This document shows, one piece after another, positions 35,511 to 45,678 of a DNA stretch of 64,000 bases. The notes below the pieces were generated by a model. The model saw nothing but the letters and a program-made list of their open reading frames with translations, made no database searches and was not told the origin of the DNA. The DNA lies in the NCBI RefSeq assembly GCF_002873135.1, contig NZ_MCVI01000045.1, forward strand, positions 32,351 through 96,350, read 5' to 3'. The translations under genes were made by a program, and so were the position numbers. The first letter of the stretch is position 1; each line of letters opens with the position of its first letter. Origin of the DNA: Shewanella sp. 10N.286.48.A6. Lineage in GTDB: Bacteria; Pseudomonadota; Gammaproteobacteria; Enterobacterales; Shewanellaceae.

Positions 35511-37013
35511 ATGACTGAACAAACCCAAGACGAAAACAAGTTAATTGCAGAACGTCGCGCGAAACTAGATCACATCCGCGAAAACTGCCCTGCAAATGGT
35601 CACCCAAATAACTTCGATCGCAAACACAAAGCTGCCGATATTCAAGCTGAATATGGTCACTTCACTAAAGAAGAGCTTGAAGGCATGGACGTTAACCGTT
35701 CAATTGCTGGGCGTATTATGGCTAAACGTGGCCCATTCTTGGTAATCCAAGATGTATCTGGTCGCATTCAAGCCTACGCGGGTAAAGATGTTCAAAAAGA
35801 TCTTAAAGCCACATTCCAAGGTTTAGACATTGGTGACATCATCGGTGTGACCGGTAAGTTACACCTTTCTGGTAAAGGCGATTTATATGTGAACATGGAG
35901 CAGTACCAATTGCTCACTAAAGCATTGCGTCCACTGCCTGAAAAGTTCCACGGTTTATCAGACCAAGAAACGCGTTACCGTCAACGTTACGTTGACTTAA
36001 TCGTTAACGAAGAGTCACGTAATGCATTTATTATGCGTTCTAAAGTGGTTTCAGCTATCCGTAACTTCATGATCAAAAAAGAGTTCATGGAAGTTGAAAC
36101 CCCAATGATGCACAGCATTCCTGGTGGCGCTAGCGCGCGTCCTTTTGAAACGCACCACAATGCACTTGATATGGCGATGTACTTGCGTATCGCACCAGAG
36201 CTATACCTTAAGCGTCTAGTGGTTGGTGGTTTTGAGCGAGTATTTGAAGTTAACCGTAACTTCCGTAACGAAGGCTTATCGCCTCGTCATAACCCAGAAT
36301 TCACTATGATGGAATTCTATATGGCGTACGCTGATTACAAAGATCTAATGGATCTTACTGAAGAAATGCTAAGTTCGATCGCTACTGAGCTTTGTGGTTC
36401 TACCAAGCTACCATACGGTGAGCATACTGTTGATTTTGGTGGCCCATATGCACGTTTAAGCATGTTAGACGCTATCAAAAAATACAACCCTGACAACGCA
36501 ACCATTCAGTCTATGACTTACGAAGAAGTTAAAGACGTTGAGTTCATGCGTGACTTGGCTAAGAGCCTTGGCATGACAATCGAGAAGTTCTGGACTTGTG
36601 GTCAACTACTTGAAGAAATCTTTGGTGAAACCGCTGAGCCTCAGTTAATGCAACCTACGTTCATTACTGGTTACCCAGCTGACATTTCACCACTTGCACG
36701 TCGTAACGACGACAACCATTTCATCACCGACCGTTTCGAGTTCTTCATTGGCGGCCGTGAAGTGGCTAACGGTTTCTCTGAGCTTAACGATGCACAAGAT
36801 CAAGACAATCGCTTTAAAGCACAAGTTGATGCTAAAGATGCCGGTGACGATGAAGCGATGTTCTACGATGCCGATTATATTCGCGCACTAGAGCACGGTT
36901 TACCACCAACTGCAGGTCAAGGTATTGGTATCGATCGTTTAGTGATGTTATTCACTAACACACACACTATTCGTGACGTGATCTTGTTCCCAGCGATGCG
37001 CCCACAAGGGTAA
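35511..37013 (+). CDS. lysS: Lysyl-tRNA synthetase, class II
   Basis: 500 residues. Charges tRNA(Lys). The N-terminal OB-fold (about 60-160, [24 protein letters not shown]) binds the anticodon. Class II motifs follow: [12 protein letters not shown] near 205, [27 protein letters not shown] (motif 2, about 270) and [13 protein letters not shown] (motif 3, near 480). The codon use is rich in C-ending and preferred codons (AAC, TAC, TTC, GGT), as expected for a highly expressed gene and distinct from its neighbours. GAGAGAAGAAG precedes the start. Ends with two hairpins. Confidence 0.98.
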   Translation: MTEQTQDENKLIAERRAKLDHIRENCPANGHPNNFDRKHKAADIQAEYGHFTKEELEGMDVNRSIAGRIMAKRGPFLVIQDVSGRIQAYAGKDVQKDLKATFQGLDIGDIIGVTGKLHLSGKGDLYVNMEQYQLLTKALRPLPEKFHGLSDQETRYRQRYVDLIVNEESRNAFIMRSKVVSAIRNFMIKKEFMEVETPMMHSIPGGASARPFETHHNALDMAMYLRIAPELYLKRLVVGGFERVFEVNRNFRNEGLSPRHNPEFTMMEFYMAYADYKDLMDLTEEMLSSIATELCGSTKLPYGEHTVDFGGPYARLSMLDAIKKYNPDNATIQSMTYEEVKDVEFMRDLAKSLGMTIEKFWTCGQLLEEIFGETAEPQLMQPTFITGYPADISPLARRNDDNHFITDRFEFFIGGREVANGFSELNDAQDQDNRFKAQVDAKDAGDDEAMFYDADYIRALEHGLPPTAGQGIGIDRLVMLFTNTHTIRDVILFPAMRPQG

Positions 37014-37017
37014 TTGT

Positions 37018-37087
37018 TGGTTAAGCCGTTGGCTTAACAATCACGATTAAAAAACCAGCCTACTTGAAAAAGTGGCTGGTTTTTTTG
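37018..37087 (+). terminator. Terminator of prfB-lysS
   Basis: Two hairpins: TTGTTAAGCC with GGCTTAACAA around 37018-37040, then AAAAAACCAGCC with GGCTGGTTTTTTT at 37047-37087. The second has a T-run and should be the working terminator. Confidence 0.85.
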
Positions 37088-37147
37088 TGGGTGACTTTGC
37101 TAGGTTTTATCAATAAAAGTCATTTTATTAGGTTAGTTAATAAGTAG

Positions 37148-37792
37148 ATCAAAGTCGTGGCGCTTCGCCCACACCCGACGAAAGGGAAACAACAGCATTT
37201 CCCTTCTCGACATCCCTTGCCGCTCCGACGAAGTGTTGACCCTCATGCTATAGAGCGAATTTGCTATCGCCTCAGATTCGCCATCCCTGGCTCAACTGAG
37301 GCTATGTCGGCGTCCTGCCTCCATCACGCAAATTAGCTCAACGCATTCGGACACTTCCAACGGAGACTATTGAGTCTGCAGATTCGTTTGCTATTAATTG
37401 CTGTATTTAAAATATGAACTGATAAAGAAAAAGCATACTGCTTTTGCTCTAATTTGAATGTTCAATTTGAATTGAGGTAAGCAATAAAATTGCGTGAGTC
37501 CAGACATGGCCTTTCTCGCATATCCATGTGCTTCAAGGCATTTAGTGCATCCTGCACTTAAGATTCCAGCTAGCTTTCGAGGGGATGGGACGCCTATTGG
37601 AAGCGTTAGAGCTTCAATAAACCAGAGTTAAAGCTTACCGAAGCTGGCTACAAACGAGGTTTAAAGCTGGATCAGACTCCGTTGGAAATAATCGTTTTTC
37701 AGATTATTTCGTTGGAGCGGGTGGGTGTTCCAAGAGGGAGTTGCCGTTCACTCCCTTTTGGTCTGGTGTGGGCGAAGCGCCACGACGTTGAT
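37148..37792. mobile_element. 645-bp non-coding element with 28-bp terminal inverted repeats (MITE-like)
   Basis: The left end (37148-37175) and right end (37765-37792) are inverted copies, 27 of 28 matching, with 22 perfect (GTCGTGGCGCTTCGCCCACACC against its complement). Just inside each end is a second mirrored feature, a hairpin with GGGA/TCCC arms: 37181-37202 (AAGGGAAA...TTTCCCTT) and 37731-37758 (GGGAGT...ACTCCC). The interior has more hairpins: GAAATAATC/GATTATTTC at about 37685-37710, and CATGG...CCATG and GTGCAT...TGCAC near 37507-37560. No reading frame resembles a transposase; a short frame from 37725 crosses out of the element. I see no clear target-site duplication. It is unlike the flanking coding sequence in base pattern, and lies between lysS and a membrane-protein gene. 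Confidence 0.75.
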
Positions 37793-37915
37793 TCAACAAA
37801 TGAAGTTTGGAAATGTGATTGCTACCCTTTGGCAAATTAAGGCTCAATTCATGACATTAATTCAAACGGAGTTTGAAAATACCAACAAGCCGCCCATCAT
37901 TGGAAGCTTCAGGAA

Positions 37916-38389
37916 TCAGCTAACCCTTTTTTCCATTTGTAACCTAAACGCTTCAGGGTCTTTGTGTAATGCTTCAAAATAAGCTAGATATGCTTTGTAC
38001 TTAGTGGTATTTATTAGCCAAAATGCAGTAGCGGGCAGAGCAATAAAGCTTAGATATAACCACTTAAACTCATGATCAAAAAATAATAAGCCAAATAAAA
38101 AGCATGCCAAGATAATGTATATAATTGCCTTATTAGCTTTAGCTGCTTTCGGGTATCCCCGTGTAATTATGATATTAGTAAAGGTAATACTCAGGCTTAA
38201 AATGACCTCAATGGGTATAAGAATCCCCCAAAGTTTTTCTGGAGTAAAGTCTCCGAACAAGTATTCAAGTGAAAAAACAAATATAGCTGCTGCAATACCA
38301 GCTCCAATCATCATTAACATGATGACTGTAGTTCCTACAGCAAAAATCCACAGGGAAAAATCATGCTCTTCAAAAAAATTACCGTTCAT
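37916..38389 (-). CDS. Hypothetical four-helix membrane protein
   Basis: 157 residues with four hydrophobic segments (FAVGTTVIMLMMIGAGIAAAIFVF; LWGILIPIEVILSLSITF; AIIYIILACFLFGLLFF; WLYLSFIALPATAFWLI) and a charged C-terminus (YFEALHKDPEAFRLQMEKR). I do not recognise the family. AGGT stands 4 bases and AGGAG 10 bases before the ATG. It lies between the inverted-repeat element and the sugar-dehydrogenase gene, and ends 124 bp from the element. The segment 38390-38511 between it and its upstream neighbour has no features. Codon use is AT-rich relative to lysS, which may mark an acquired gene. Confidence 0.7.
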   Translation of the reverse strand: MNGNFFEEHDFSLWIFAVGTTVIMLMMIGAGIAAAIFVFSLEYLFGDFTPEKLWGILIPIEVILSLSITFTNIIITRGYPKAAKANKAIIYIILACFLFGLLFFDHEFKWLYLSFIALPATAFWLINTTKYKAYLAYFEALHKDPEAFRLQMEKRVS

Positions 38390-38511
38390 CGGGACCTAGC
38401 TCCTCATATATTCCGATAGCTAAATTCTTTATCGCTCGAGTTATTGGATCAAAATGAACCAGACAGAAAACTTCGATATTTATCCAAACGAGTTTGGAAA
38501 AAGGTAACCCA

Positions 38512-39672
38512 CTATTCACCAGAATAACTAATCCGATAAACCGCATTCGCGGCATCATCAGATACCAGCAGCGAACCATCTGCCATGGTTAATACCGCTA
38601 CAGGTCTGCCCCAACTTTGTTCACCTTGCAACCAGCCTGTGGTGAACGGTTGGTAATCACTTACTTTGTTACCATCCAAGGTCACTTGCATGATGCGATA
38701 GCCGACCTTGCTGCTGCGATTCCATGAACCATGTTGGGCAATGAAAATACGGCCTTTATATTCAGCAGGAAACTGCTCGCCTTGGTAGAACTCCATGCCT
38801 AATGCTGCCACATGGGCGCCGAGATTTAGCGCTGGCGGTGTGTTCAGTTTGGCTTTAGCTGCATCATAAAAATCTGGGTCTTTAATGTTAGCGTTATGCA
38901 CATAAGGGAAACCAAAATGCTGACCTTCTTTACTGACGCGGTTTAACTCGTCATCGGGTAAATCATCGCCCATCATGTCGCGGCCATTATCGGTGAACCA
39001 TAATTCGCCCGTGTCAGGGTGAAAATCAAAGCCGACACTGTTGCGTACACCTTTAGCGACGATGGTGGTTTGTTTAGTATCAACATCAAGCTTTAAGATT
39101 GAAGCGAACGGCAATGCATCGTCGCACACATTACAGGGTGCGCCCACTGGGATATACAGCTTGCCATCTGGGCCAAATTTGATGAACTTCCAACCATGGT
39201 GAGCTTTGTCCGGCAGCTGGTCATAGACGAGTTCTGGTTCAGGTGTATTGGGAAGGTGTTTTTCGATGTCGCGATAGCGCCATATTTTATCCACTTCTGC
39301 CACATATAAACTGCCTTCATGAAATGTGATGCCTGAAGGGAGAAATAAGTCTTTCGCCAATATGATTTGCTTATCTGCTTTAAAATCATTATTAGTGTCG
39401 ATAAGCGCATAAAGGTTGCCCGCGCGGCGACTACCAACAAACAAGGTGCCGTTATCACCCAATGCCATTTGACGGGCATTTTCAACATTTTCGGCATACA
39501 CCTCGATAGTAAAATTAGGCGGTAGTTTGATGTTCTCTAGCGGTAGCGCATTCACGCTAAAAGATAGCAGCATCGCGGATGATATGGCTGCCGTTTGTTT
39601 TAGCGGCTGACTAAAGCCTAGTGTAAAGCGCTTAGTCAACTGCTGGGTAAAATATTGGGGAATGGATGTCAT
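38512..39672 (-). CDS. Exported PQQ-dependent sugar (sorbosone/glucose-type) dehydrogenase
   Basis: About 386 residues, a six-bladed beta-propeller of the soluble glucose/L-sorbosone dehydrogenase family. A long N-terminus (MTSIPQYFTQQLTKRFTL...) leads to a hydrophobic stretch ending SVNA, the likely signal cleavage site at about residue 43. Blade motifs include VGSRRAGNLYALIDTNND, HHGWKFIKFGPDGKLYIPVG, VRNSVGFDFHPDTGELWFTDNG and QHGSWNRSSKVGYRI. The cofactor (PQQ) and substrate are inferred from family. The starts ATG 39672 and GTG 39675 are both possible; AAGGA upstream suits the GTG. The gene is divergent from pyrC. The 340-bp gap has a 14-bp tandem repeat at 39720-39747 (TTAGTRCTGAGTTA twice). 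Confidence 0.82.
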   Translation of the reverse strand: MTSIPQYFTQQLTKRFTLGFSQPLKQTAAISSAMLLSFSVNALPLENIKLPPNFTIEVYAENVENARQMALGDNGTLFVGSRRAGNLYALIDTNNDFKADKQIILAKDLFLPSGITFHEGSLYVAEVDKIWRYRDIEKHLPNTPEPELVYDQLPDKAHHGWKFIKFGPDGKLYIPVGAPCNVCDDALPFASILKLDVDTKQTTIVAKGVRNSVGFDFHPDTGELWFTDNGRDMMGDDLPDDELNRVSKEGQHFGFPYVHNANIKDPDFYDAAKAKLNTPPALNLGAHVAALGMEFYQGEQFPAEYKGRIFIAQHGSWNRSSKVGYRIMQVTLDGNKVSDYQPFTTGWLQGEQSWGRPVAVLTMADGSLLVSDDAANAVYRISYSGE

Positions 39673-39957
39673 CACAAACAGGTCCTTGTTAGTTGTTTTT
39701 ATTGATTATGCTGTGGTGATTAGTACTGAGTTATTAGTGCTGAGTTATTAGCATACTCGCTAATGAGGTAGCGTTGATATACCTAGGGGCATTTCAGTTG
39801 ATGGAGCTGCTAATTTGTCAGTTTATATTGCTAACATAAAGCGTCACCGTTTTCGCCACTGTTTTCGCAACAGTATAGCGGTAATTTATTCTAGCAATAA
39901 CCCACAGATTTTTTGCTACAGCAAAGTCAGCGTTTAAGTTTAGCACCTATCAAAAAA

Positions 39958-40009
39958 AGCCCTTTTCAGGCACAATAGCGCGCAATTATTGCTATTGATA
40001 TTAAGGGCT
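39958..40009 (+). promoter_or_regulatory. pyrC: pyrC leader inverted repeat overlapping the ribosome-binding site
   Basis: AGCCCTT at 39958-39964 is complementary to AAGGGCT at 40003-40009, which contains the pyrC Shine-Dalgarno sequence (AAGGG, 6 bases before ATG 40014). Enterobacterial pyrC is regulated by a leader hairpin of this kind under pyrimidine control. The transcription start here is not known, so this is tentative. Confidence 0.4.
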
Positions 40010-40013
40010 CACA

Positions 40014-41051
40014 ATGACGCAACTCACAATGACTACGCCGGACGATTGGCACCTACATTTCCGTGATGGAGATATGCTAGCTGAAACCGTACCTGCCACT
40101 GCGCGTTTATTCCAACGTGCGATTGTGATGCCTAACCTAGTACCGCCTGTTACCGATACAGCTATGGTGTCAGCTTACCGTGAGCGCATTTTAGCGGCGC
40201 GTCCTGCTGGTAGCAGTTTTGAGCCGTTAATGACTTTGTTTTTAACCAATAACACCAGCGCTCAAGACATTATTGATGCCAAAGCGGCGGGCGTTGTGGC
40301 AGCAAAATTATATCCAGCTGGCGCAACCACTAATTCTGATGCTGCAGTAAAAGCATTAGATGCATTATTTCCTATCTTTGAAGTGATGGCCGAACAAGGC
40401 ATGTTATTGCTAGTTCATGGTGAAGTGACTGAATCGCACATTGATATTTTTGATCGCGAAAAAATCTTTATCGATCGCTATATGGCGCGCATTGTTGAAG
40501 CCATGCCAAATCTTAAAGTGGTGTTTGAGCATATTACCACTAAAGATGCGGCTGAGTTTGTCGCGAGCGCCCCAAACAATATTGCCGCAACCATTACCCC
40601 GCAGCATTTATTGCTAAACCGTAATGACTTATTAGTTGGCGGCGTACGCCCACATAACTTCTGCTTACCAGTACTTAAGCGCAATATTCATCAGCAAGCA
40701 TTGCAAGCGGCTGTTGCAACGGGTTCAAGTAAGTTCTTTTTAGGCACAGATTCTGCGCCCCATGAAAAGCACCGTAAAGAGTCAGCTTGCGGTTGTGCGG
40801 GTTGTTACAGCGCATGGTCTGCACTAGAGCTTTATGCCCAAGTATTTGATGACTTAGGTGCGTTAGATAAGTTAGAAGGTTTTGCCAGCTTACATGGTGC
40901 CGACTTTTATGGCTTGCCGCGCAATACTGGTACAGTGACATTAGTTAAAGAACAGTGGGTTGTTCCTGAGCAAATTATCTTGCCAAATCAGAATCCAATC
41001 GTGCCATTCTTTGCGGGCGAGACGGTTAACTGGAAAGTGAAAAGCGCGTAA
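40014..41051 (+). CDS. pyrC: Dihydroorotase
   Basis: 345 residues (E. coli 348), zinc amidohydrolase that closes carbamoyl-aspartate to dihydroorotate in pyrimidine synthesis. Metal ligands: HLH at residues 13 and 15 ([11 protein letters not shown]), the carboxylated Lys98 ([14 protein letters not shown]), His in LLVHGEV and FEHITT, and Asp in LGTDSAPH. A Cys pair (CGCAGCYSA) is also seen. AAGGG lies 6 bases before ATG 40014. A hairpin terminator follows. Confidence 0.97.
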   Translation: MTQLTMTTPDDWHLHFRDGDMLAETVPATARLFQRAIVMPNLVPPVTDTAMVSAYRERILAARPAGSSFEPLMTLFLTNNTSAQDIIDAKAAGVVAAKLYPAGATTNSDAAVKALDALFPIFEVMAEQGMLLLVHGEVTESHIDIFDREKIFIDRYMARIVEAMPNLKVVFEHITTKDAAEFVASAPNNIAATITPQHLLLNRNDLLVGGVRPHNFCLPVLKRNIHQQALQAAVATGSSKFFLGTDSAPHEKHRKESACGCAGCYSAWSALELYAQVFDDLGALDKLEGFASLHGADFYGLPRNTGTVTLVKEQWVVPEQIILPNQNPIVPFFAGETVNWKVKSA

Positions 41052-41078
41052 ATATTCAGTCAATTTAATGGTTAATAT

Positions 41079-41118
41079 AAAAAAGGCATTAAGCTTAACG
41101 CTCAATGCCTTTTATTTT
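41079..41118 (+). terminator. Terminator of pyrC (bidirectional)
   Basis: AAAAAAGGCATT and AATGCCTTTTATTTT pair around a 13-base loop. It also lies just past the stop of the convergent lipoprotein gene at 41145. Confidence 0.85.
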
Positions 41119-41144
41119 AAGTCGCAGTTATTTTAGCTAGTTAA

Positions 41145-43355
41145 TTATTTTTCAGCGTAATACTTGCTACTAATTAATCCTTTCACCACAGAGTCTAGCT
41201 TTTTGATAGACATTGTCGCTTCAACTGCTTGTAAAGGCACCTCTTCAACTGCTTGTGAAGACGAAGGCCCGTCAACCCACTCATTGTGTGAGGTAAAGAC
41301 TAATTCACCATCAGTCATTTTTTCAATACTGGCTACATGCCACCATCGGGTAATATTTTCAGTTGGCGGTGTGAATAAATGTTGCTCATTCTCAAAGATA
41401 ACTTCTACTCGAGTGCTGGCAGGATCGATTTCAGGGCTACCAGAAAAATTGTACACATAATAATCGTAGGTGCCTTCTACAGGGAATTCTGGAATAGAGA
41501 TAACTTCAGGGCCAAAACTAGTTACATCATCAACGTCTAAGTCGATGATAGTTTCTTCGATTACTACGCTCGGATTGTAGAAATAGACATGATTTTGATT
41601 GCCATCGACATCAGTTATATAAAGGTGAGAATCTAAATCCCGTGGCGCCTCGCCCCAGTTTAAGGTTATTTTAGTTAACGCCTCTGATAACACTAGACAT
41701 GAAGCTAATGTTAAATCCGAATCGGTAGAGTCGATAATTGAAGTGCGACTTTGAAACCCAATGGTAGCGCCAAGTAGGATAGTTGAATTCATTCTAACCG
41801 GTAGGCTAAATGTTCCGTCATCTTCAGAATAAGTCAGTGAACGACCTAAATAATCACGACCATCAGATATAACTCTGGCACCAGCTAATCGATTTCCTTC
41901 GGCATCTTCAACACAACCATTTATCATGACGGTTTCATAGATTCTATCGGCATTCCAGGTGGTAAAGTGGCTAACATTTCCAGCGTAGTATTGTGCACCA
42001 TTGTCGGTGATGAGCGTAGCTTCACCTTCTTCAATCCATAAGCCTGATACTTCATCAAAATAGTAAAGCGGGATAGTCGCTGGAGGATTAAATCCTACAA
42101 CAGGGATCTGAATTTCAGCGGTTTTTCCCTCAGCCAACTGTAATGGATTACCTGATTCATCTTCGAAGCTAACAGTAATTGCACCAAATGATTCAATTGG
42201 TGCAATTTCACCCGTTTCTGTGGTTGTTAACATATCGCCAGGCATCATTTCAATATCAATGGCGGGGTTGATGACGGTAAGCTCTGCAACAACCGCAGTT
42301 GCCGCTAGGTTTCCATCGGCATCCACTAAGCTGTTTTCAGGCAAACTTACTAATAAACTACCTTCAACAGTTAATTCAGTTGCTTGCGTGACGTCAAAGT
42401 TAACGGTTGTGTGTACAGGCTGCAGTAATAAATTATGAACTTGAGCAACTTCATTATTTGAAATGCTCAACGCCGCCTCTGAATAACCTGTCGCATCAGC
42501 GGTAAAGGTCATTCGTTCAGTTAGCTGAGTATCTTGTACGCTCGCAGAGAAAGCGCCAGATTCATTAGAATCGATACTTTGGATGATTTCATTACCATTT
42601 GAAACAGCAATTTGGCTATTTGAAATAGCTTCACCGTTGAAATAGTTAATTGTCATACCATTTAAAGTGATAAAAAACTGCTCTTCAAGTGTAAAGTTAA
42701 CGATAGCTGGCGCAGCGCTATCTTCACCGCCGTCAGCAATTTGTATCGAAATATCAGTTTTGGTGGTTTCGGTGACAGTAGAGTCGTAGCTGATTAAGCC
42801 TGATGCAGAAATCGATAATTCAGCTGGACCGGTAATCATTTCAAAGCTAATGTCATTCTCAATATCGACATCATCAACGTCAGTGACAATAAGTTGATAA
42901 GAGAATGCTGAGCCGGCAATGACTGTTTGCTCGTCCACAGATGTAACTGTAGGAGCATCATTAACTGGTGTGACAATAATTTCAAAACTTTGCCCTGAAG
43001 CTACAGCATTATCCTCGCCACCATCAGTCACAATTACAGACATTAGCCCGGAGGTTAATATGCCTTCAGTCGGAGTCCAAGTAATAAGTCCTGTGTCAGA
43101 GACATTCATACCTTCTGGAGGGTTGGTTAATGAAAAGCCTAAATCAGTGCCGTTATTAGCATCATCAGGATCTGTTACAGTAACTTGGTAACGATATTCA
43201 GTATCTTCTGTCGCAGTGATTAGCGCACTTGATGAAATAGAAGGTGCAACATTCTTCTGTGTTGCTTCATCTGAATCAGAAGAACCACAACCCGTTAAAG
43301 CTATTGTAAGTGCAGACGCAATAATTGTTTTGCACCAATTACGATTTAAATCCAT
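41145..43355 (-). CDS. Large surface lipoprotein with cadherin-like repeats and a DUF2135-type end
   Basis: 736 residues. A lipobox (ALTGC, Cys23) ends the signal peptide, so it is membrane-anchored. Residues 35-230 hold two cadherin-like repeats (a DPDDANNGTDLGFSLT...LITWTPTEG unit, then TDVDDVDIENDISFEM...LISYDSTVT). A carboxypeptidase-regulatory-like fold is likely at about 230-300 (SGAFSASVQD), and a further domain follows (about 330-500). The region near 590 (LNWGEAPRDLDSHLYI) is a good match to DUF2135/YfaP-type beta-sandwiches. The role may be adhesion or carbohydrate contact, but that is inference. ATG 43355 with GGAG seven bases upstream. Confidence 0.8.
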   Translation of the reverse strand: MDLNRNWCKTIIASALTIALTGCGSSDSDEATQKNVAPSISSSALITATEDTEYRYQVTVTDPDDANNGTDLGFSLTNPPEGMNVSDTGLITWTPTEGILTSGLMSVIVTDGGEDNAVASGQSFEIIVTPVNDAPTVTSVDEQTVIAGSAFSYQLIVTDVDDVDIENDISFEMITGPAELSISASGLISYDSTVTETTKTDISIQIADGGEDSAAPAIVNFTLEEQFFITLNGMTINYFNGEAISNSQIAVSNGNEIIQSIDSNESGAFSASVQDTQLTERMTFTADATGYSEAALSISNNEVAQVHNLLLQPVHTTVNFDVTQATELTVEGSLLVSLPENSLVDADGNLAATAVVAELTVINPAIDIEMMPGDMLTTTETGEIAPIESFGAITVSFEDESGNPLQLAEGKTAEIQIPVVGFNPPATIPLYYFDEVSGLWIEEGEATLITDNGAQYYAGNVSHFTTWNADRIYETVMINGCVEDAEGNRLAGARVISDGRDYLGRSLTYSEDDGTFSLPVRMNSTILLGATIGFQSRTSIIDSTDSDLTLASCLVLSEALTKITLNWGEAPRDLDSHLYITDVDGNQNHVYFYNPSVVIEETIIDLDVDDVTSFGPEVISIPEFPVEGTYDYYVYNFSGSPEIDPASTRVEVIFENEQHLFTPPTENITRWWHVASIEKMTDGELVFTSHNEWVDGPSSSQAVEEVPLQAVEATMSIKKLDSVVKGLISSKYYAEK

Positions 43356-43828
43356 TTAAAAACTCCATATCCATGTATTAACTATCTGTAGTGATAGCTT
43401 GATGATTTTCACTTTATTGCGAGCTTAAATAAACTCGCGCAGCGATCATGGCGGTTATTATTATTTTTGACAATTATCACAAAGGGTGTGCTTGGCTTAT
43501 CTACACATACTTTAGGATGTGGTATGAGTTTGTTCTCGTTCGATAGGGGCTGCTTTATTAGCGTTAGAGAGCATCTAAGCTAGAAAAATAAATTATCGGT
43601 TAGGAAGGATTTTACTTTGATGAGTGTGGGTTTAAATTAAGTGACTTTTAGTCATTTACCATTAAATTTTGCAGCAACCTGATTAAATTACCTTGGGTGT
43701 TTCATAGTTATTGGTATTTTTTGTTTTATTATTGCGCTAGTACAACCATCTCTAGGCTTGTTTCAGAGTTGCTATATCTACCAGCGAATGTATTGCTACG
43801 GTTAGCTTGCAGCTGAGCTGCAAACAAT
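43356..43828. other. Gene-free stretch upstream of the lipoprotein
   Basis: About 470 bp with the lipoprotein promoter and nothing else recognised. A hairpin TTGCAGCT/AGCTGCAA at 43806-43823 stands next to the rluF terminator. No reading frame with a ribosome-binding site was seen. Confidence 0.6.
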
Positions 43829-43864
43829 AAAAAGCGCCAATATTCTTATATTGGCGCTTTTTAT
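43829..43864 (-). terminator. Terminator of rluF
   Basis: AAAAAGCGCCAATA, loop, TATTGGCGCTTTTT: 11-13 bp stem with tracts on both sides. It lies 58 bp after the rluF stop on the minus strand. Confidence 0.85.
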
Positions 43865-43921
43865 TTCTAGTGCGAGAGTTAAAACGAGTAAGGCGAATGA
43901 CGCAATTTCAACTCGGCTTAA

Positions 43922-44866
43922 TTAACGCGCGCGATTTGGCTTACGACCGCCACTTGGCTTACCTTTGCCGCCTTTACCTGCTCCCTTAGCTTGACCTTTA
44001 GTTTGGCCTTTACCGCCACCTTTTGCTTGGCCTTTATGCTTGGTGCTGCGGTTGTGCTGAATAAAGTGCTCTGGGCCTTCAATTTTTTCACGAGCTACGG
44101 TTTTAACTTTAGGCTGAGACTTTTTCTTTGGGGCTTTTTTGTCTTCTGATGATGAGTCTTTAATCATCTCAAACAATACATCTAGCTCTTGCTTATCTAA
44201 ATCACGCCATTCACCGATTGGCAGACCTTTGAGGCTGACGTTCATGATTTGTTGGCGTTCAAGCTTGGTGACTTCAAAGCCAAAATGTTCACACATTCTA
44301 CGAATTTGGCGGTTAAGACCTTGAACTAATACGATTTTAAAAGCGTACGGTGATACTTGTTCAACCTTACACTTTTTCGTGACTACCCCTAATATCGGTA
44401 CCCCAGCGCCCATGCCTTTGATAAAGCTATCGGTAATGGGTTTATTCACCGTGACCACGTATTCTTTATCGTGGTTATTACCCGCGCGGAGGATTTTATT
44501 AACTAAGTCACCATTATTGGTTAAAAAGATTAAACCTTGGGAGTCTTTATCTAAACGACCAATAGGGAATATGCGGGTTGAGTGATTGACGAAATCGACG
44601 ATGTTATCGCGTTCGGTGCCTTCGGTGGTACTGACAATGCCCACGGGTTTATTAAGGGCGATAAAGACTAAATCTTCAGCATCTCTTGGCTCAATATCTT
44701 GACCGTTTACTTTTACTTTATCACCAAAGCTAACTTGGTCGCCGACCTGTGCACGCTTACCGTTAATAAACACGTTGCCTTGCTCAATAAAACGGTCGGC
44801 ATCACGTCTTGAACATATGCCACTTTCACTGATGTATTTATTAAGGCGCATTGATGAATCGGTCAC
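43922..44866 (-). CDS. rluF: 23S rRNA pseudouridine(2604) synthase RluF
   Basis: 314 residues. An S4 RNA-binding domain ([33 protein letters not shown]) is followed by the RsuA-type catalytic domain, with Asp106 in [38 protein letters not shown]. The sequence follows E. coli RluF closely. The last 60 residues are a Lys/Gly-rich tail ([30 protein letters not shown]) that is longer and more repetitive than in E. coli, probably an RNA-binding extension. Single gene with its own terminator. Confidence 0.95.
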   Translation of the reverse strand: MTDSSMRLNKYISESGICSRRDADRFIEQGNVFINGKRAQVGDQVSFGDKVKVNGQDIEPRDAEDLVFIALNKPVGIVSTTEGTERDNIVDFVNHSTRIFPIGRLDKDSQGLIFLTNNGDLVNKILRAGNNHDKEYVVTVNKPITDSFIKGMGAGVPILGVVTKKCKVEQVSPYAFKIVLVQGLNRQIRRMCEHFGFEVTKLERQQIMNVSLKGLPIGEWRDLDKQELDVLFEMIKDSSSEDKKAPKKKSQPKVKTVAREKIEGPEHFIQHNRSTKHKGQAKGGGKGQTKGQAKGAGKGGKGKPSGGRKPNRAR

Positions 44867-45012
44867 TATGGTTTTCCTGTGAGTAGAGATTAATCTGAAG
44901 AAAGGTTAGGTTTAAGCCAGACAGTTTATCAATTTTTGGCAATTTTGCATAAGCATACTGATAAAAGAGCGCGTCGAAATGCAATTAATGGAATGAAAGA
45001 TGAGAGGGAAGC

Positions 45013-45483
45013 ATGCACTTACAGCTTAGGAATGTATTAGCCACCGATTTAGAACATTTATATCAGTTTCAAGCCGATCCACAGGCTAATGAGATGGCCG
45101 ATTTTCCGGCGAGAGACCGTAATGCCTTTTTTGAACATTGGCAGAGCAATATTTTGAGTCATGCTGATATAACAGCCAAAGCGATAATTGTTGATAACGA
45201 TATCGTTGGCAGTGTGGTTTTATGGCAAAGTGAGCAGCAATGGCTATTGGGATATTGGCTTGGGAGAGACTATTGGGGTCAGGGCATCGGTACTAATGCC
45301 TTAAGAGTCTTTTTAGCGGAGCAAACTCAAAGGCCAATATTTGCCGAAGTGACCCAAGATAATTTGGGTTCTATTAAAGTGCTTATCAGCAATGGCTTTA
45401 TTCATGATGCTCAGCTTGATGATGGTCAAACTAATAAAAGCACTGACAATGAGCGAGCCTTATTGCTGTTTCGCCTTGGCTAA
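45013..45483 (+). CDS. GNAT family N-acetyltransferase
   Basis: 156 residues with a single acetyltransferase domain. The acetyl-CoA motif is LGYWLGRDYWGQGIGTNALRVF (Q-x-x-G-x-G/A type). The typical follow-up FAEVTQDNLGSIKVLISNGF is present. RimJ/RimL-like. No substrate can be named. AGAGGGA stands before the ATG. It lies between rluF (divergent) and a small membrane protein; no operon partner. Confidence 0.85.
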   Translation: MHLQLRNVLATDLEHLYQFQADPQANEMADFPARDRNAFFEHWQSNILSHADITAKAIIVDNDIVGSVVLWQSEQQWLLGYWLGRDYWGQGIGTNALRVFLAEQTQRPIFAEVTQDNLGSIKVLISNGFIHDAQLDDGQTNKSTDNERALLLFRLG

Positions 45484-45549
45484 TAATTAAGTATTAATCC
45501 AAGCATTGATTATCCAAGATCACATTGAGGGTTAACAGATAGGGCTAAT

Positions 45550-45654
45550 ATGGAGGTATTTACAACAACCTTGGCGGTGAATAAACGCTGTTGTGAACCG
45601 CTAATAGCAGCCCTTAATCGCCGTGGCTAAATCAGTCAGGTGATTTACCTGACT
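45550..45654 (+). other. Possible 26-codon leader peptide and hairpin
   Basis: ATG 45550 opens a frame MEVFTTTLAVNKRCCEPLIAALNRRG-type of 26 codons ending TAA 45628-45630. A stem AGTCAGGT/ACCTGACT follows at about 45634-45651. The layout is leader-like, ahead of the membrane gene at 45679. Its first codons resemble the bases around the next gene's ribosome-binding site (TATGGAGGT). Very uncertain. Confidence 0.2.
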
Positions 45655-45678
45655 CATTCAAATAGTATGGAGGTCATT

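Noticed and set aside
37725..37982. 85-codon plus-strand frame at the right end of the inverted-repeat element
   Set aside because: It crosses the terminal repeat and runs antisense into the end of the membrane-protein gene; composition is not coding-like.
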